From Adineta steineri (lineage: Eukaryota > Rotifera > Eurotatoria > Adinetida > Adinetidae): a DNA stretch of 64,000 nt. The notes below the pieces were generated by a model. That model was not told where the DNA came from, ran no database searches, and worked only from the letters and a program-made list of their open reading frames with translations. The stretch covers positions 1,452,210 to 1,516,209 of the forward strand of contig CAJNOI010000004.1 in NCBI GenBank assembly GCA_905250115.1, read 5' to 3'. This document shows positions 23,757 to 35,900 of the stretch, one piece after another. The position numbers were made by a program, and so were the translations under genes. Within the stretch, counting starts at the first letter, position 1. Each line of letters opens with the position of its first letter.

Positions 23757-26103
23757 TCAATCAGTTTGTAGAAATTGTGCAATTTTAATAGATTTTTCGA
23801 TTTGTTTCAATATTTCGCGATGCTCGATTTGTTCACTATGATATAAATCATCTAAAATTGCTTTAGACATTTGCTGAATTCGATCGAGATTATTCATTGA
23901 TGTTAACTAATATCATCAAATATAAATATATATTTTATAATTCGTTAATATTCTTCATACCTGAACAAGTGTTTCAACACAACTTGAATTAATAATTTGA
24001 TCATAAATAATTATTCGAAATTTATTATCTTGTTGTCGAGAAAAAACAAATAACGTTGTGAGAAATAATTCAATACGTTCAGATATTGTTTTCATTTGAA
24101 AAAATAATTTTCCGATTTTATATACAGTTCGATGATCACATAAAATTTTAATATTATTCGATGATAATGCTAAATTACGTATAAGTCCAATACATGTTTT
24201 AAGTAAAGACCAATTATTTTCTTTCGTATGAAGATATTTTATTAAATATGGTATTGCATGATTTATTCGAATTGATTCACGAGCTTCATTTGCTAATGGA
24301 CATTTACCAGTTAAATGTCGAAGTGTACATATCTAATTTAACAAAATATGATTTATTAGAAAATTTTCTTAAGTAAATTTCGAATGATATGAAGTTTATT
24401 ACAAAAGAGAATCATATGTTTTTTTAAACTTTCTTCCTGGATAGATGCTAACGTAAAATATTCTACAACTTTTATTGTATGTTTAATTCTTGATTTGAAT
24501 ATAAATATTCACTTACTGATGATTCAATAATGTCATCTCGATTTTCATTCTGAATAAGAATATTAACAAGTAATTGAATAACATTATTTCGAATCATTAA
24601 TAATTTATTTCCTTGATTTTCACATGATAAATTCGATAAAATATCTACGATATAAACTTTTATTTGTATATCAGTATTCGATGCAAGCATTTCTATTAAC
24701 ATAATAATCAATGAATCATAATTATCCTAAATATACAAGATAGAAGAAAAAACAGAGAACTTGAAAAATAAAATTTTACCATATGAATAATTTCATCGGA
24801 TAAATTTCTTAATGTTAAAAGACAACAACGTTGAATTTTATAATCGTATTTTGTATGTAAAAGTTTTTCAAGTATTGAAACTAAATTAAATTGTATTAGG
24901 ATAGATTTTGTTTTTGTATTTGATGATAATAATGGTAACATTCGTATTAATGTACATGATAATTTATCATAATTTGTTTCATCAAGAATAAGAACTAATT
25001 CTTGTAAAAATAATTTACTTGTTTGTAAATAAATCTATAGAATAAGAATAAGAATAAGAATAGTAATAAAATAAATTTTATTTTTTACTTGAGCATTTTT
25101 ATTAAACATTGCTAATCGTAATAAACAATCAGCGAGAAAATTCATTTGTTTATTTGAATGTCGATGAATAAGTAATGATATAAAAATCATACAACCATTA
25201 TTTATTTGAATTTCTTCTGCTATTTCATTATTTAAACCAATAAGACAATTACGAAGTGTTGTAAGAACAAAATTAATGACATCATCATTTAACACTCTAT
25301 TATCAATGAATTAAATATAGGAAAGATAATACAATATACATAGATATATCATTTTTATACTCAAGTGTTTGAAGAAGGATTGGTATAATATGATTGTCTA
25401 ATAATAATCGGATTCCATCGATTTCTATTGAAAGATCATGAAAAAGACTAGATAATAAACGTGTAAGATCATTGTCGGTATTGAATAATTTAGCTAAAGA
25501 TGTGATCAACTATTGAAAAAAAGATAAATAATATACGACATCTTATATAAAGGAAGCTTTTTAAATGATCTTTCACGTTTTACTCATTGACATATACGAT
25601 GATGTGTAGCCTATAACGTAGAGTCTCACTATCAGCATGAAAAAAACCTTCTAAGGTTTTATACTATAATTATAAAGGTTCATTTGGTAACAGTATTGTT
25701 TTTGATCAACTTCATTTTTAATCATATACAGTAGACTGGTTCTGTTATCATACATCTCTCTTTCATGTCTTCAGTTTGTTTCAATTAAATTTCTCAGAAA
25801 AATAGGATTACTCCATCGCTCTCATTTTTTTTATAAAAGTGAAATAAGCGTTTTTGTTCTATTACTGACAGGCATAACTAATACTATACTTACATGTGGA
25901 TGTTCAATAACTTGTTTTCTTCTATAACCACCTTGTTTAACAAGTAAATGTATAGTTTTAGTTATTTCAATAATAACATCAATATCTTTATAGATTCTTT
26001 CATCATTAAGTAAATCAATTAGTTCTGATATAATTAATTTCGCATTTTCTTTTTCATAATCATTTTCTTCTAATGATGTTTTTGATTTAATATCGCAATT
26101 CAT
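23757..26103 (-). CDS. Divergent beta-catenin/Armadillo-like protein
   Basis: Seven exons (25894-26103, 25361-25509, 25089-25296, 24780-25034, 24517-24726, 23961-24332, 23757-23906) give 517 residues, almost all Armadillo repeats. The order follows beta-catenin: SELIDLLNDERIY.., YRRKQVIEHPH.., LTTLRNCLIG, FLADCLLRLAMFNKNAQ, CLLTLRNLSDEI (beta-catenin CLWTLRNLSD), DILSNLSCENQGNK (ILSNLTCNNYKNK), NRDDIIESSVxICTLRHLTGK (REDITEPAICALRHLTS) and TCIGLIRNLALSS (ATVGLIRNLALCP). Beta-catenin joins cadherin adhesion and Wnt signalling. Here the N-terminal phosphodegron and alpha-catenin-binding region are absent, and the C-terminal transactivation tail is replaced by about 50 residues. Intron 1 is 384 bp, but repeat register shows no lost exon. 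A fast-evolving paralogue is the best reading; another Armadillo family is less likely. Confidence 0.8.
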
Positions 26104-26304
26104 CGATTTAGTTTCAAAAGAAATAATACAATGACTTTCATACAGATAGTTTTATGGTTCGTTTAGAAGTTCCTCCAATCATTTAGAATAAAGATACTTA
26201 ATCATTATCATCATATATGACAAGCTCTAGAAGAATATATATATATATATGTATCAAATGTTTCTTATATTTATTTAAAAATTAAATAAAACAAAATCAA
26301 AATA

Positions 26305-26586
26305 TTATTTTTGTTTATTCTCATTTCGATTTACATGATTATATTTTATTTGACGAATTTGTTGTATTTGTTTAGACATTAAATTATAACAAATAATACA
26401 TGGTTGTTTATAAATATTAGTCTTTTGAAATGGTTGACTACGTATAGCAAATTGTATTAATTTACCAGTTAAACGTGATTGACAGCAATAACATTCTTCT
26501 GTAAAAAGAAAGAAAGGCAAGAAATGGTTTTTTTCCCAGTATAAAAAATATAATATCTATTTACTAATATTTGTTTGAATATCCAT
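26305..26586 (-). CDS. Small Cys-rich protein, unrecognised
   Basis: Exons 26565-26586 and 26305-26498 give 71 residues. I do not recognise it. It has KECYCCQSRLTG and KQPCIICYNLM, i.e. paired CxxC-like motifs that could bind zinc, then a Gln/Lys/Asn-rich end. The reading frame stays open upstream of the ATG back to an acceptor-like site at about 26737 and includes more Cys/His (LCTHIQSY, KKQC), so these may be the last exons of a longer gene or a decayed copy. I could not find a convincing 5' exon between 26740 and 27419. Confidence 0.35.
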
Positions 26587-26739
26587 AATACATTGTTTTT
26601 TATCACTATAACTTTGAATATGTGTACAAAGGAAATAATTTATAGCCAAATGAGATTTTATTTGATATTGGTGTAAAAAAAGATTTTTTTGGTAAGCTTG
26701 AGGTTTCTTTTCTTTTTGTTTTATTCTATGCCTTGACTA

Positions 26740-27419
26740 TAAGTAACAGAACGGAAGAAGAAAAATAAATCTGATTTGATATTTATAGTGCTTTTTTTCC
26801 TACTAAATCATATTGGACGAATCCCTGGTTATTGTTTCTTTTAAGTTTTAAAACGAATGCAGTTTTTTTTGTAGTGCATGATATAGAATAGTAAAATGAT
26901 AGTGTTTATCCTGCACAATGAATAAATCATATCACAAGAATGAGACTTGAAGAAAATTACTAATCAAACTGCATATATTTTGAATATATAAATTACCAAA
27001 AATTTCCTACGAGAATTAACAGCTATATATTTGCATATGCTATTCATTGACGTAAATCATCATTGAATATGAATTGATAGGATTACGTCTTTTATCTATT
27101 AATAGTTCAATAATTATACATTCGAACATTTTAATATTATTGATAAATTTTATTTTAATATTTGTTTAATTTTTATTGAAAAAGTTTAATACAAGTTTAT
27201 CATAGTACATAGATGAATTACTTCGGAGAACGACTAGGTAGAGAATTCGGTAGGGGTAACTTTCGATAGTTAATGTATATAGTTCAAGACAAAAGCAAAT
27301 AAAAGAAAGTATTTAGAACACGAATTAACTGCAAACAATCAATATACCTACAAAACAACAAAAATTAAGAATATAATAGAAAGTGTTTTTTTTATACAAA
27401 AAGATTGTTTTCTTTTAAT
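26740..27419. other. Intergenic, no firm gene
   Basis: A+T-rich DNA downstream of the vault/SPFH gene. A short minus frame near 26785-26905 (KLKRNNNQGFVQYDLVGKKA) looks mildly coding-like, but I could not join it to anything. Confidence 0.4.
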
Positions 27420-30400
27420 TTAAACTTCAATATTCAATCTGGTTTGAGTGTTTGATATAACAGCATCATCTGTTGGATGAATTGTATTAACATTAATAAC
27501 TTTAGTATCAACCTCCTTTGGTGTTAAATACAAAGTTGTTTTCGATTGTGCTATCATTTCTAAACGTTTGGTATTTTGTATATCGAAATATACTTGTAAT
27601 TTTTTTTCTAATGGTATATCATCACCAAGATTACTAACAAAATTTTGTATTCGACTACCTTCAGCAATACCATCAGCAACATTTTCTTGTCGCTCATTTT
27701 CTTTTTTAATTTTTAATAATGTTCCAACTAATTTTTCAGCTTCGATTTGACCATTTAAGTGGCATAATTTCACTTCATTTTCAGCTCCTTGTTTTTCAAT
27801 ATTTTTAATACGATTTGTTTTTTCATCAATAATTTGTTTAAAGATCTTTTGAATTTCAGGATCTTTACAACGCTTTTGTAGGATTTCAACACGAATAACA
27901 TTAACACCACGTGATTCAAAAAATGTATCATCTTTATCCGAATTAACCGATTCAATTAATTTACTATTTGGTAATTCCATAAATTCCTTCATGTTAGATT
28001 TTGATACTTGACTTAAAATTTCTGAACGAGTATGATTACCTAATGAATCAAAAGAAGAGATTGATTATTTCTTTGCAAAAATAAAACAACTGTCAAAATC
28101 CTAAGATAAATGTTTTTGACATAATTGAAAGGATCTATTGAGTCTATTTCATGATAAGATCATTCAAATCGATCATCATGATTTATGACACTAACTAGAT
28201 ATTATTTGTCAAAATTATTTATCTTTGAGAGAATATCAAGATTAGTTTTATTACTTCTTTTATTTCTAGAAAATTTCTATTTTTAAGAATTCTCCAATTG
28301 ACAGCTGAGCTTTATATTGATTGTTATGAAAATGGAGTATTTTTTTTGCTGCAACAGATTACTAATATAAATACTAAACTTTCAGTTGTAAAAGTTATAC
28401 AATTAATAACATCTCAATAGACATGTATATTATATTGTTTGCTCTTTATTATCTACTTTTATCATTTATTAACATCTGTCATTTATTCGTAGTCTTATTA
28501 TACAGAAATGTCAAGGACATAGAGATTGCTTTTCAGATGATTTATCTTTAACTAAAATCAATACTAGTTGCAACTAAGTTTCTCTCTGAGAATGAAAGCT
28601 AATTCTTGCTAGTAAATGTTCTTAAATATTACAACTGAATAAAAAAAAGACTCAAGAAGTATCGTATTAAAATACAAAAGATACATTTTCTCAGTATTTC
28701 AATTGATCTGATTTTAAATACTGAATTCCTGTTGTAAGAACTCTAGTATGATAAATAAACTTACAAATATCTTCTGGAGGATCTTGTGTAACAAGAACAA
28801 GTTTATATAAATCTGTAATTTGCCAGAAAATAGATACATCAAGAATGATTTCAACATTATCTGCTGTACGAACAAGAAATTCATAGTCCATATCTATAAA
28901 AAAAAGAACATGTGAATAAGATAAGTTTTTCAATCGAATTAATTTACATTGATTTCTTGTATCAAAACGATCAACTTCCACAGTTGATCGATGATCTTTT
29001 TTAAGATCATTTGACCAAAATTGTTTATAAACTTGTTGATAAGGATAAATAAAAAATGATTTATCCTTCAAGCCATTTTTTAATATATGATGACCATCCT
29101 TGTCGATTAATATCATATTTTCATCTATAATTTTTTCAAATCAGATATTTCGTTTTTTTTACTTTAATAAATAAAGCTTACATGGTGCTAATTTAATTAA
29201 TTTTCTTATTTCAATGAAGGCTTGTGTAAATGATGGGATGAATTTTTGTGGTGTAGTTATTAATTCATTTATACCAGTATCAAGATTTTTAACAAGTACA
29301 CCATTTTCTGTATCAATATTGATAACATCGAATATACTTTGACCATCAACATCCATTAAAGATTCATATGGTCCAAGTGAAAATGTTTGTGGACCTTTTT
29401 CAATACGCATAATACCTGTATGAGTATCAATTACACGACAATATTGTGCATGATTAAGAACTATATAATTATGCATCTTTGATACTTTGTCGTAAGCTTT
29501 TGGTAAAAATAATTTTGGACCTAAAATATGAATATTTATAATACTATGATAGATTTACAAGTTCAATTAGAAGATACTATATGATATATAAAAATTTTTA
29601 ATTTTAAATGAACACTAAATCAATATGATTATAAATAGAAAATAATCCTTGAAAAGAATAATATTTTTCCAATCACGACAAATATTTTCGAAACTTTGTA
29701 CAAAAAATATTGTAGTCATTATAATGAATATGACTCCGTATAATTCAACATAATATGTTATGGTAAATTGGAAGAGTAAATATTATCGTTTCTTTCGATA
29801 TAGATACTGATTCAGAAGTGAGCAAGTACGGATTTTTTTAAGTATGAGTACTAACTCTCCAAGACTTAAATAAGAGTTTATATAGTAATTAGTGAGGAAA
29901 ATATGTCATGTTTTGTAAAAAAAACAAAATATTCAAAACTTTTTTCAAACTAATTGTATTATGAAAAGTCCATGAATTTTTAGTACAACGTTGAAAACTA
30001 GAAAGTAATAGGAATTTTTAATAAATATACTTCATTTAGAATCTTATGTATTTTACTCTCGAATGTTTTGCACACCTCCGTAGTGATCCTTTATCTTTAT
30101 TATTACTGGTATATGTGCATGAAAGAAAATGAAGAATAATCTCAATGAATAGATATCATAATATAGAAAGAAATATAAATAATAGAAGAAAAAGTTAATT
30201 AAATTGCAACATACTGATGTTGCGATCATGGCATAAATCAACATATGAAATACTAGATTAACTCAGTTGGAAATTGTCGTTCAATTCTTGACAACAAAAT
30301 TCTCTAAAAAAATTTTTGATTCTAGTATTATAAATTTATCATTACATAAGTATAAACAACAAAACTAAGTTTCATTGATGTTTAAAGTTAAATGTATTTG

Positions 30401-31518
30401 AAAGACTTCATACAACAATAGAAGATTTTATGAAACTATTTCTAACTAGCTCATAAACTCATTATAAACTGATTTATAATTTATGTTTCCAAGGTAAAAA
30501 TCAATATTGATATAATATATTTATAAATCACAGATGTGTCAGCTTATATATTATTAATAATGATAAGAGGTATTGTAAAGTAATAATAGATTGATTACAT
30601 GCATAGCTAGCGTACTCGAAAATTAATGACATTTATTATATGGAAAAGTAATTCACATGCTCATATCATACTATTTTTAGATAATTCTATCTATGATCAT
30701 GTTGCTTCAGTCATACTTAAACATAAAATGTTAATATAATAGTCTGAAAAAGAGTTTGTTATTACATAATTATTAAAACTGTTATACATACTAACATTAT
30801 GAACGTGACATAGAACAATTGTATCGTTCATATGAAACATAAGACTTTCGATGCTGACAGTATTCTCAATATTTAAACATATCAGATGTCATAAAGCGTT
30901 TTCTTTTTATGTTCAGAGACGATATCTATAGGATACAGATTAACTTGATATTCTTGTATTCTTACCATTAACTGATTTTCTGTCTCCAGTTGATTCATCT
31001 GTAACAATAACATATTGAGTTGATGATAAATTATACATATTTTGAATTTCTCCAATTTGATCGTATGGTTTTGGACAATATAATTGTGGACCACATTCAA
31101 CTGATTTTGCACCTGTTAATGCATCCGTAATGACAACATATTGTGTCGCTGATAAATTTAACATTGATCTTATTTCACTAACTTGATCATAAGGATTACT
31201 AATATGATATATCTGTGGTCCACGAATAACTTCAATTAATTGCATATCAGGATCATTTAATAGTTCATCTTTTTCATTTGTAGTTGTCCTTTTTGTTAAT
31301 GACATTTCATTTGATCTTGCAGATTTACCTTTGTTCTTGGGAAGAATTACATGTTTAACAACGATATATTGATTACTTTGCAATGGTATCGATTTGAAAA
31401 CTTGTAATTTCCACCAAGTTGGGTAACAAATCCAACCAGGACCTTGACGAACTTCTTTACCTGTTGGTTTACTGAATACTATTGATTCATCACGATCAAG
31501 AGCGATAATACAACCCAT
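27420..31518 (-). CDS. Vault-repeat-like / SPFH (band 7) domain protein
   Basis: Five exons (30966-31518, 29182-29520, 28948-29124, 28765-28893, 27420-28039) give 605 residues. The N-terminus begins MGCI, a possible N-myristoylation plus palmitoylation signal. Around residues 95-240 there are tandem ~47-residue repeats, each with G-P-x-x-[FY]..P-Y-[DE]..., an N-L-S-[AS]-T-Q-Y core and a TG step, similar to major vault protein (MVP) repeats. An SPFH/band-7 domain follows (DYEFLVRTADNVEIILDVSI; FESRGVNVIRVEIL) and then a Lys/Glu-rich helix. The MVP shoulder is also an SPFH fold, so this looks like a short MVP relative, though MVP itself is about 850-890 residues. Introns of 1445 bp and 725 bp interrupt it; the repeat continues exactly across the longer one. 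Function unknown. Confidence 0.75.
29521..30965 (-). other. Long intron of the vault-like gene
   Basis: A 1445-bp intron, the longest in the window, with a GTAAGA donor and an ATATTTTAG acceptor. The frames inside it (30053-30244, 30882-31112 minus) are chance or shadow frames. It contains no clear mobile element. Confidence 0.65.
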
Positions 31519-32975
31519 GTTATTCTAAAAAGGAAATCAATATTTCATGTTACGATAGAAAGGATCTTACAAAAAAAAGTCTAATGAAAAATTGAACTAT
31601 TTCATGTAGGTGTCTGTCAAGTGGGAGACTGATAAAATGATTATTGTTATGACATGATGTGTCTCTTGCCGTAAAGAATGCAAATTCTCTTTCATTTCTT
31701 CACGTACTACTGATATCGTTGAGTATTTTAAGGAGTGAATATTGTGAAGAGAAGGATGATTCTTATTTTTTATAAAAGAAGAGGAATAAAGAATAATAAA
31801 GGGCGATAATAATTATTGTTGATTATTATTTATGAACATTACGATAACTCTATGATGATTAACGAATAAAAACTTAATATGTTAGGTATTTGGAATAAAC
31901 AAGAAGTGTCATCTGATAGTCCATAATACGGTTTGACAGAGAAAGGAAATGAACCAGAAAGATACTCTCATTTAAACAAGGTCTATACGAGATAAAAACT
32001 TTTTTTTTGATCGCTGATAGTTTTGAATTTCTAATCTCTCATTACAACTTAGACTAAATATGTTTTTCTTCTAAAAACAAAAATTTGATACTACTATTTA
32101 CAAACGATCATAGATATTTGTGGAAAATCTATCCAAAGAAATGTAGAAACTGTTTGATATAAGATAAATTATTATCTTTCTGTATAAACAAACATGAAAT
32201 TTATATATGCTTATTAGAATGATAATCTCATTTAATCAATCAAAAATGACAAGAAGTTCCGAAAAGAGACTTGGTCTATCTTTAGATAGATGCTTCTTCT
32301 ATATTTTGTGTATTAATTGAAAAGGAACAAATAATAGTAAGGTCAATAGTAAAGATGAGTTATGATTGGATCTTTGATGAGAAAGAATCGTCCAGGAAGA
32401 AAAAATAACGGAAGTACTCATTCATGTTAGAATGTGTTGATGGCGGCATCTATTAGAGGAGAACAATAACTAAAGAATGTCATCCAGCTCTCAAATATGA
32501 AACAAATGTGATGTCAATATTCTTATAAACAAGAAACGTAAATTTTAATACTTAAAAAAATAATTTTCTAAATCAAAATAAATTTCACCCACTTTATACC
32601 TTTCTGATTAAACTAAATCCGTCGTTTTATAATACTATTACTTATCTAAATAGAAATAAGTCTGTCGTTTCTTCACATGATAGTCAAAAAAGATCGTTCT
32701 CTTGTAGACATATTATTCTTTTTCCGTTCTTTGCGTCAATACAAGCAAAAAAGAAATGTTTATCTTCTATAAATATAGATCCTCATGCGTGGGTGGTTCT
32801 TACATCAATAGTAAAACATTGACGTCTTTCTATAGTGTATACGTCAATACGATGAATAATCTTGACGTTATATGATTGAGCATACATTTATATTTTAAAT
32901 GACGACACATCAACGATATAGAAAAACAAAAAGAAAAAAAAAAACACAAAATTACAATAAAAGACACACAATTAT
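31519..32975. other. Intergenic, no gene seen
   Basis: Region between the vault-like gene's 5' end and the 3' end of the cyclase homologue. An acceptor-like CTTTTTAG lies 7 bases before the vault-like ATG (31525-31526, minus). No sustained coding frame was found. Confidence 0.6.
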
Positions 32976-35900
32976 CTAAAAGTAACAGCGATGGGGTGAT
33001 GCTGCTGTTGCTGCTGCTATAGTTGTTGCTAATGTAGTTTCATCATCGTCGTCATCGCTGAGAATTTGTGAATTACTCATTGTTGTTGTTGTATTCGAAT
33101 TTATTGGTTGAGTATAAATATTATCATATTCAGATTCCAGATTTGATATAACACTCTCAGATAAATTATCTGGTCGCGATGATGATATATCACTTAAATC
33201 GGATCGAGGCATTGATGATGAATCTGTTCGACGAGGAAGTTTTTTAATATGATTTGCTTGATAATTATAAAATGCTTTATTTAAATGAGAAGTATGTTCA
33301 TATAATAATGGTCGATTACGATGTTTCAGTGATTCATGTCGAATAAGATGTGATGTATTTGCTGAATTTTTTCGTAATGGTTTATATCTGACATGATTAT
33401 ATGAACGTTTATTTGCTAAGAAAGGTTTTGATTGTGGATGTGATTGATTAGTTAAAGCAGTAAATGTATTTTCACTAACAGTATCTGATTCATCATCAGT
33501 TGAATCGTTTTTGATAATGATATTATTTGATAAACGATTGGTTTTTCTTTTTGATAATGGTGGTGTTTGTTTAACTTGATGTCGAAATAGGTTAAGTTGA
33601 TCTTCAAGCCAACGTTGTAATAAATCATTATGCATTATAGTTGGTAATGGAGATTGTTTGGGAAGATATCTATAAATATACATATATATAAATAATTAGT
33701 TAATCAATAATATTTATTTATCTACTTTAATGAATCATGCATCTGTGCGAGATCATGTAAGTTATTGTAACTAGACGAAAGACGCATTCGTTGAGGATGT
33801 CTTGATTGATAAGCAATATTTTGTGTCCATGGTTCTTGTTGATGATCAATAGAAATGTCTGATAAAGCACTTTCAGATGTATCAGCAACTAATTTACGTG
33901 CTAAATTAAATGGTACTGGCCGATACCTCAACACCTGTTGTTGTTGTTGCTGTTGTTGCAGCTGTGGAGGTGGTAATGATGACGTTGGTGCTGGTAAAGG
34001 AGAGGACATGACAGCTGGTTTCATAATATTTACTGGAGGTTGTGATGGCGATGCAGATAAGTGAAATGGCACAACAGCTGATTTAACAGCATTCACTGGA
34101 GTTGATGGTTGAGGGGTAGTAATTGTAGCAACCGTTGACGCTGGCGAATGAATAACTGTTGATTTTGTATCAGTTCGACTACTAGTATCATCTTCAGTTG
34201 TTGTCATATTAACAGTAAATGATAAATCACAAGGACGACGTGGATAGTAGCAATCAATATTAGGTGGTGGTACTGATGGTGGTAATGTTGATTTAGTAGG
34301 TTCTTGTAATTGAATATGTCCATGATTAGATTTAATACTTAGTAGTGGTGATGGTGGTACATCATCCCATCCAGAGAATGATGATGCAGTTTCTTCATTT
34401 GTTGTTGATAAACTTCGAGCTGGATTATGCATATCTTTAATTGATTTTTCTTGAAGTAATTGACGAAAATCTTCTTCAGTAAAACTTTTGCGTTCATTTG
34501 ACAAATGACGATTTGTTGATGCAATTTTAGATAATGGTGGTGGTGGTGTTGATTTACATCGACTGTTATCATCTATGATAAGGAAAACAAAAACAAGAAA
34601 TTTATATGATTTAAAACGAAAAACAAAACTAATGATTTTACCTGTTGATCCATTCAGCATTTGTTGTGTTAGAATTAAACATTTACTACCACTTGTTTCT
34701 GATGGTGTCATTGCTTCTCTTGATGACCAACAACTATTATCACTTAAGAGAATCATTCGTGGTACATAATCTTTTAATACTGATGGTGATGAATCTTTTT
34801 TTGTCACTAAACGATTCGATATTTTTTTTATTGGATTTATTTGTTGCTGAATATGATTATTATTATTAGTCGTACCATTTAATGCTTGTAGAAGTGTATG
34901 ACGATATGAAGGATTGTCAGTAGTTGAAATATGATTAGATATTCGAACATGCTTTCGAGCTGATGTTGATGATGAATGTTTAAGAAGACTTTGTTGTTCA
35001 TTAAGAACAACAGATGATGATGTTGTTGTAGTAGTTGTTGTTGTTGACATTTGAATATGATTTTCTTCTTTTTGACAATTTAATTTATCATGATATTGAG
35101 ATGATTGGGAATGATGAGAATCGTCTGTACTAGAAGACTTTTGAACAGTTCCAATATTTGTATGACCAATAGTTAATGGAAGAGTATTACGACCCTAAAC
35201 GTATATACAGAATAAGTATTGTATATGTTATGATTGAGAAAATACGTAATTAATTCATACGTATCTGAATATTTATGTTGATAATCATGCATTAAGGAAT
35301 TTTATCTATCAGACAACTATTTCTATGGAATAAATTAAGACTGTTCAAAAGAATGATGATATGTAGATGTGAGACGTTTGATATTAGTAATTATTTCTCA
35401 TATTTCAAAATCAATTTGGATTCATTTATATAGAAATTTTTGACTTCATAGAATATCAATTCAATAAATCTTTTGTCTTATTTCATTAGGTTTATTTTAG
35501 TATAGATAAGACTATTATAAAAATTAATCTATTCAATGCTTAATTTTATGGTGCTAAGTAATAAAATTGAATGATTACATGTTCTATTCTCTCCTTATTT
35601 GTAATTGAAACTTAAAAGACCACCATCTGTCGTACGTCTAGACGTGTATTCACTATTTTATTATACCTGAAAGACATTATCTCCAATAAGACGACCAAGT
35701 AGATAATAAATATTCGTATTATTAATTTGTGTACTAACAATTAAACCAGCTGTTCGAAATAGATAAAGATCATTTAATAGATGATAAACAGCTGATGTTG
35801 TTAAACAATGATTAATTTGTGTTTTACTAATAAGTAATTGTAAAAGTGAAATATGTTCACTCCATAGATCAATTTTCGGATAATTTTCTAGATGTATTAA

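Noticed and set aside
25647-25662. AAACCTT/AAGGTTT hairpin in an intron of the Armadillo gene
   Set aside because: Seven-base arms are expected by chance in this much A+T-rich DNA.
33855-34064. Plus frame with a run of eight Cys
   Set aside because: Antisense of the poly-Gln tract of the cyclase-like gene.
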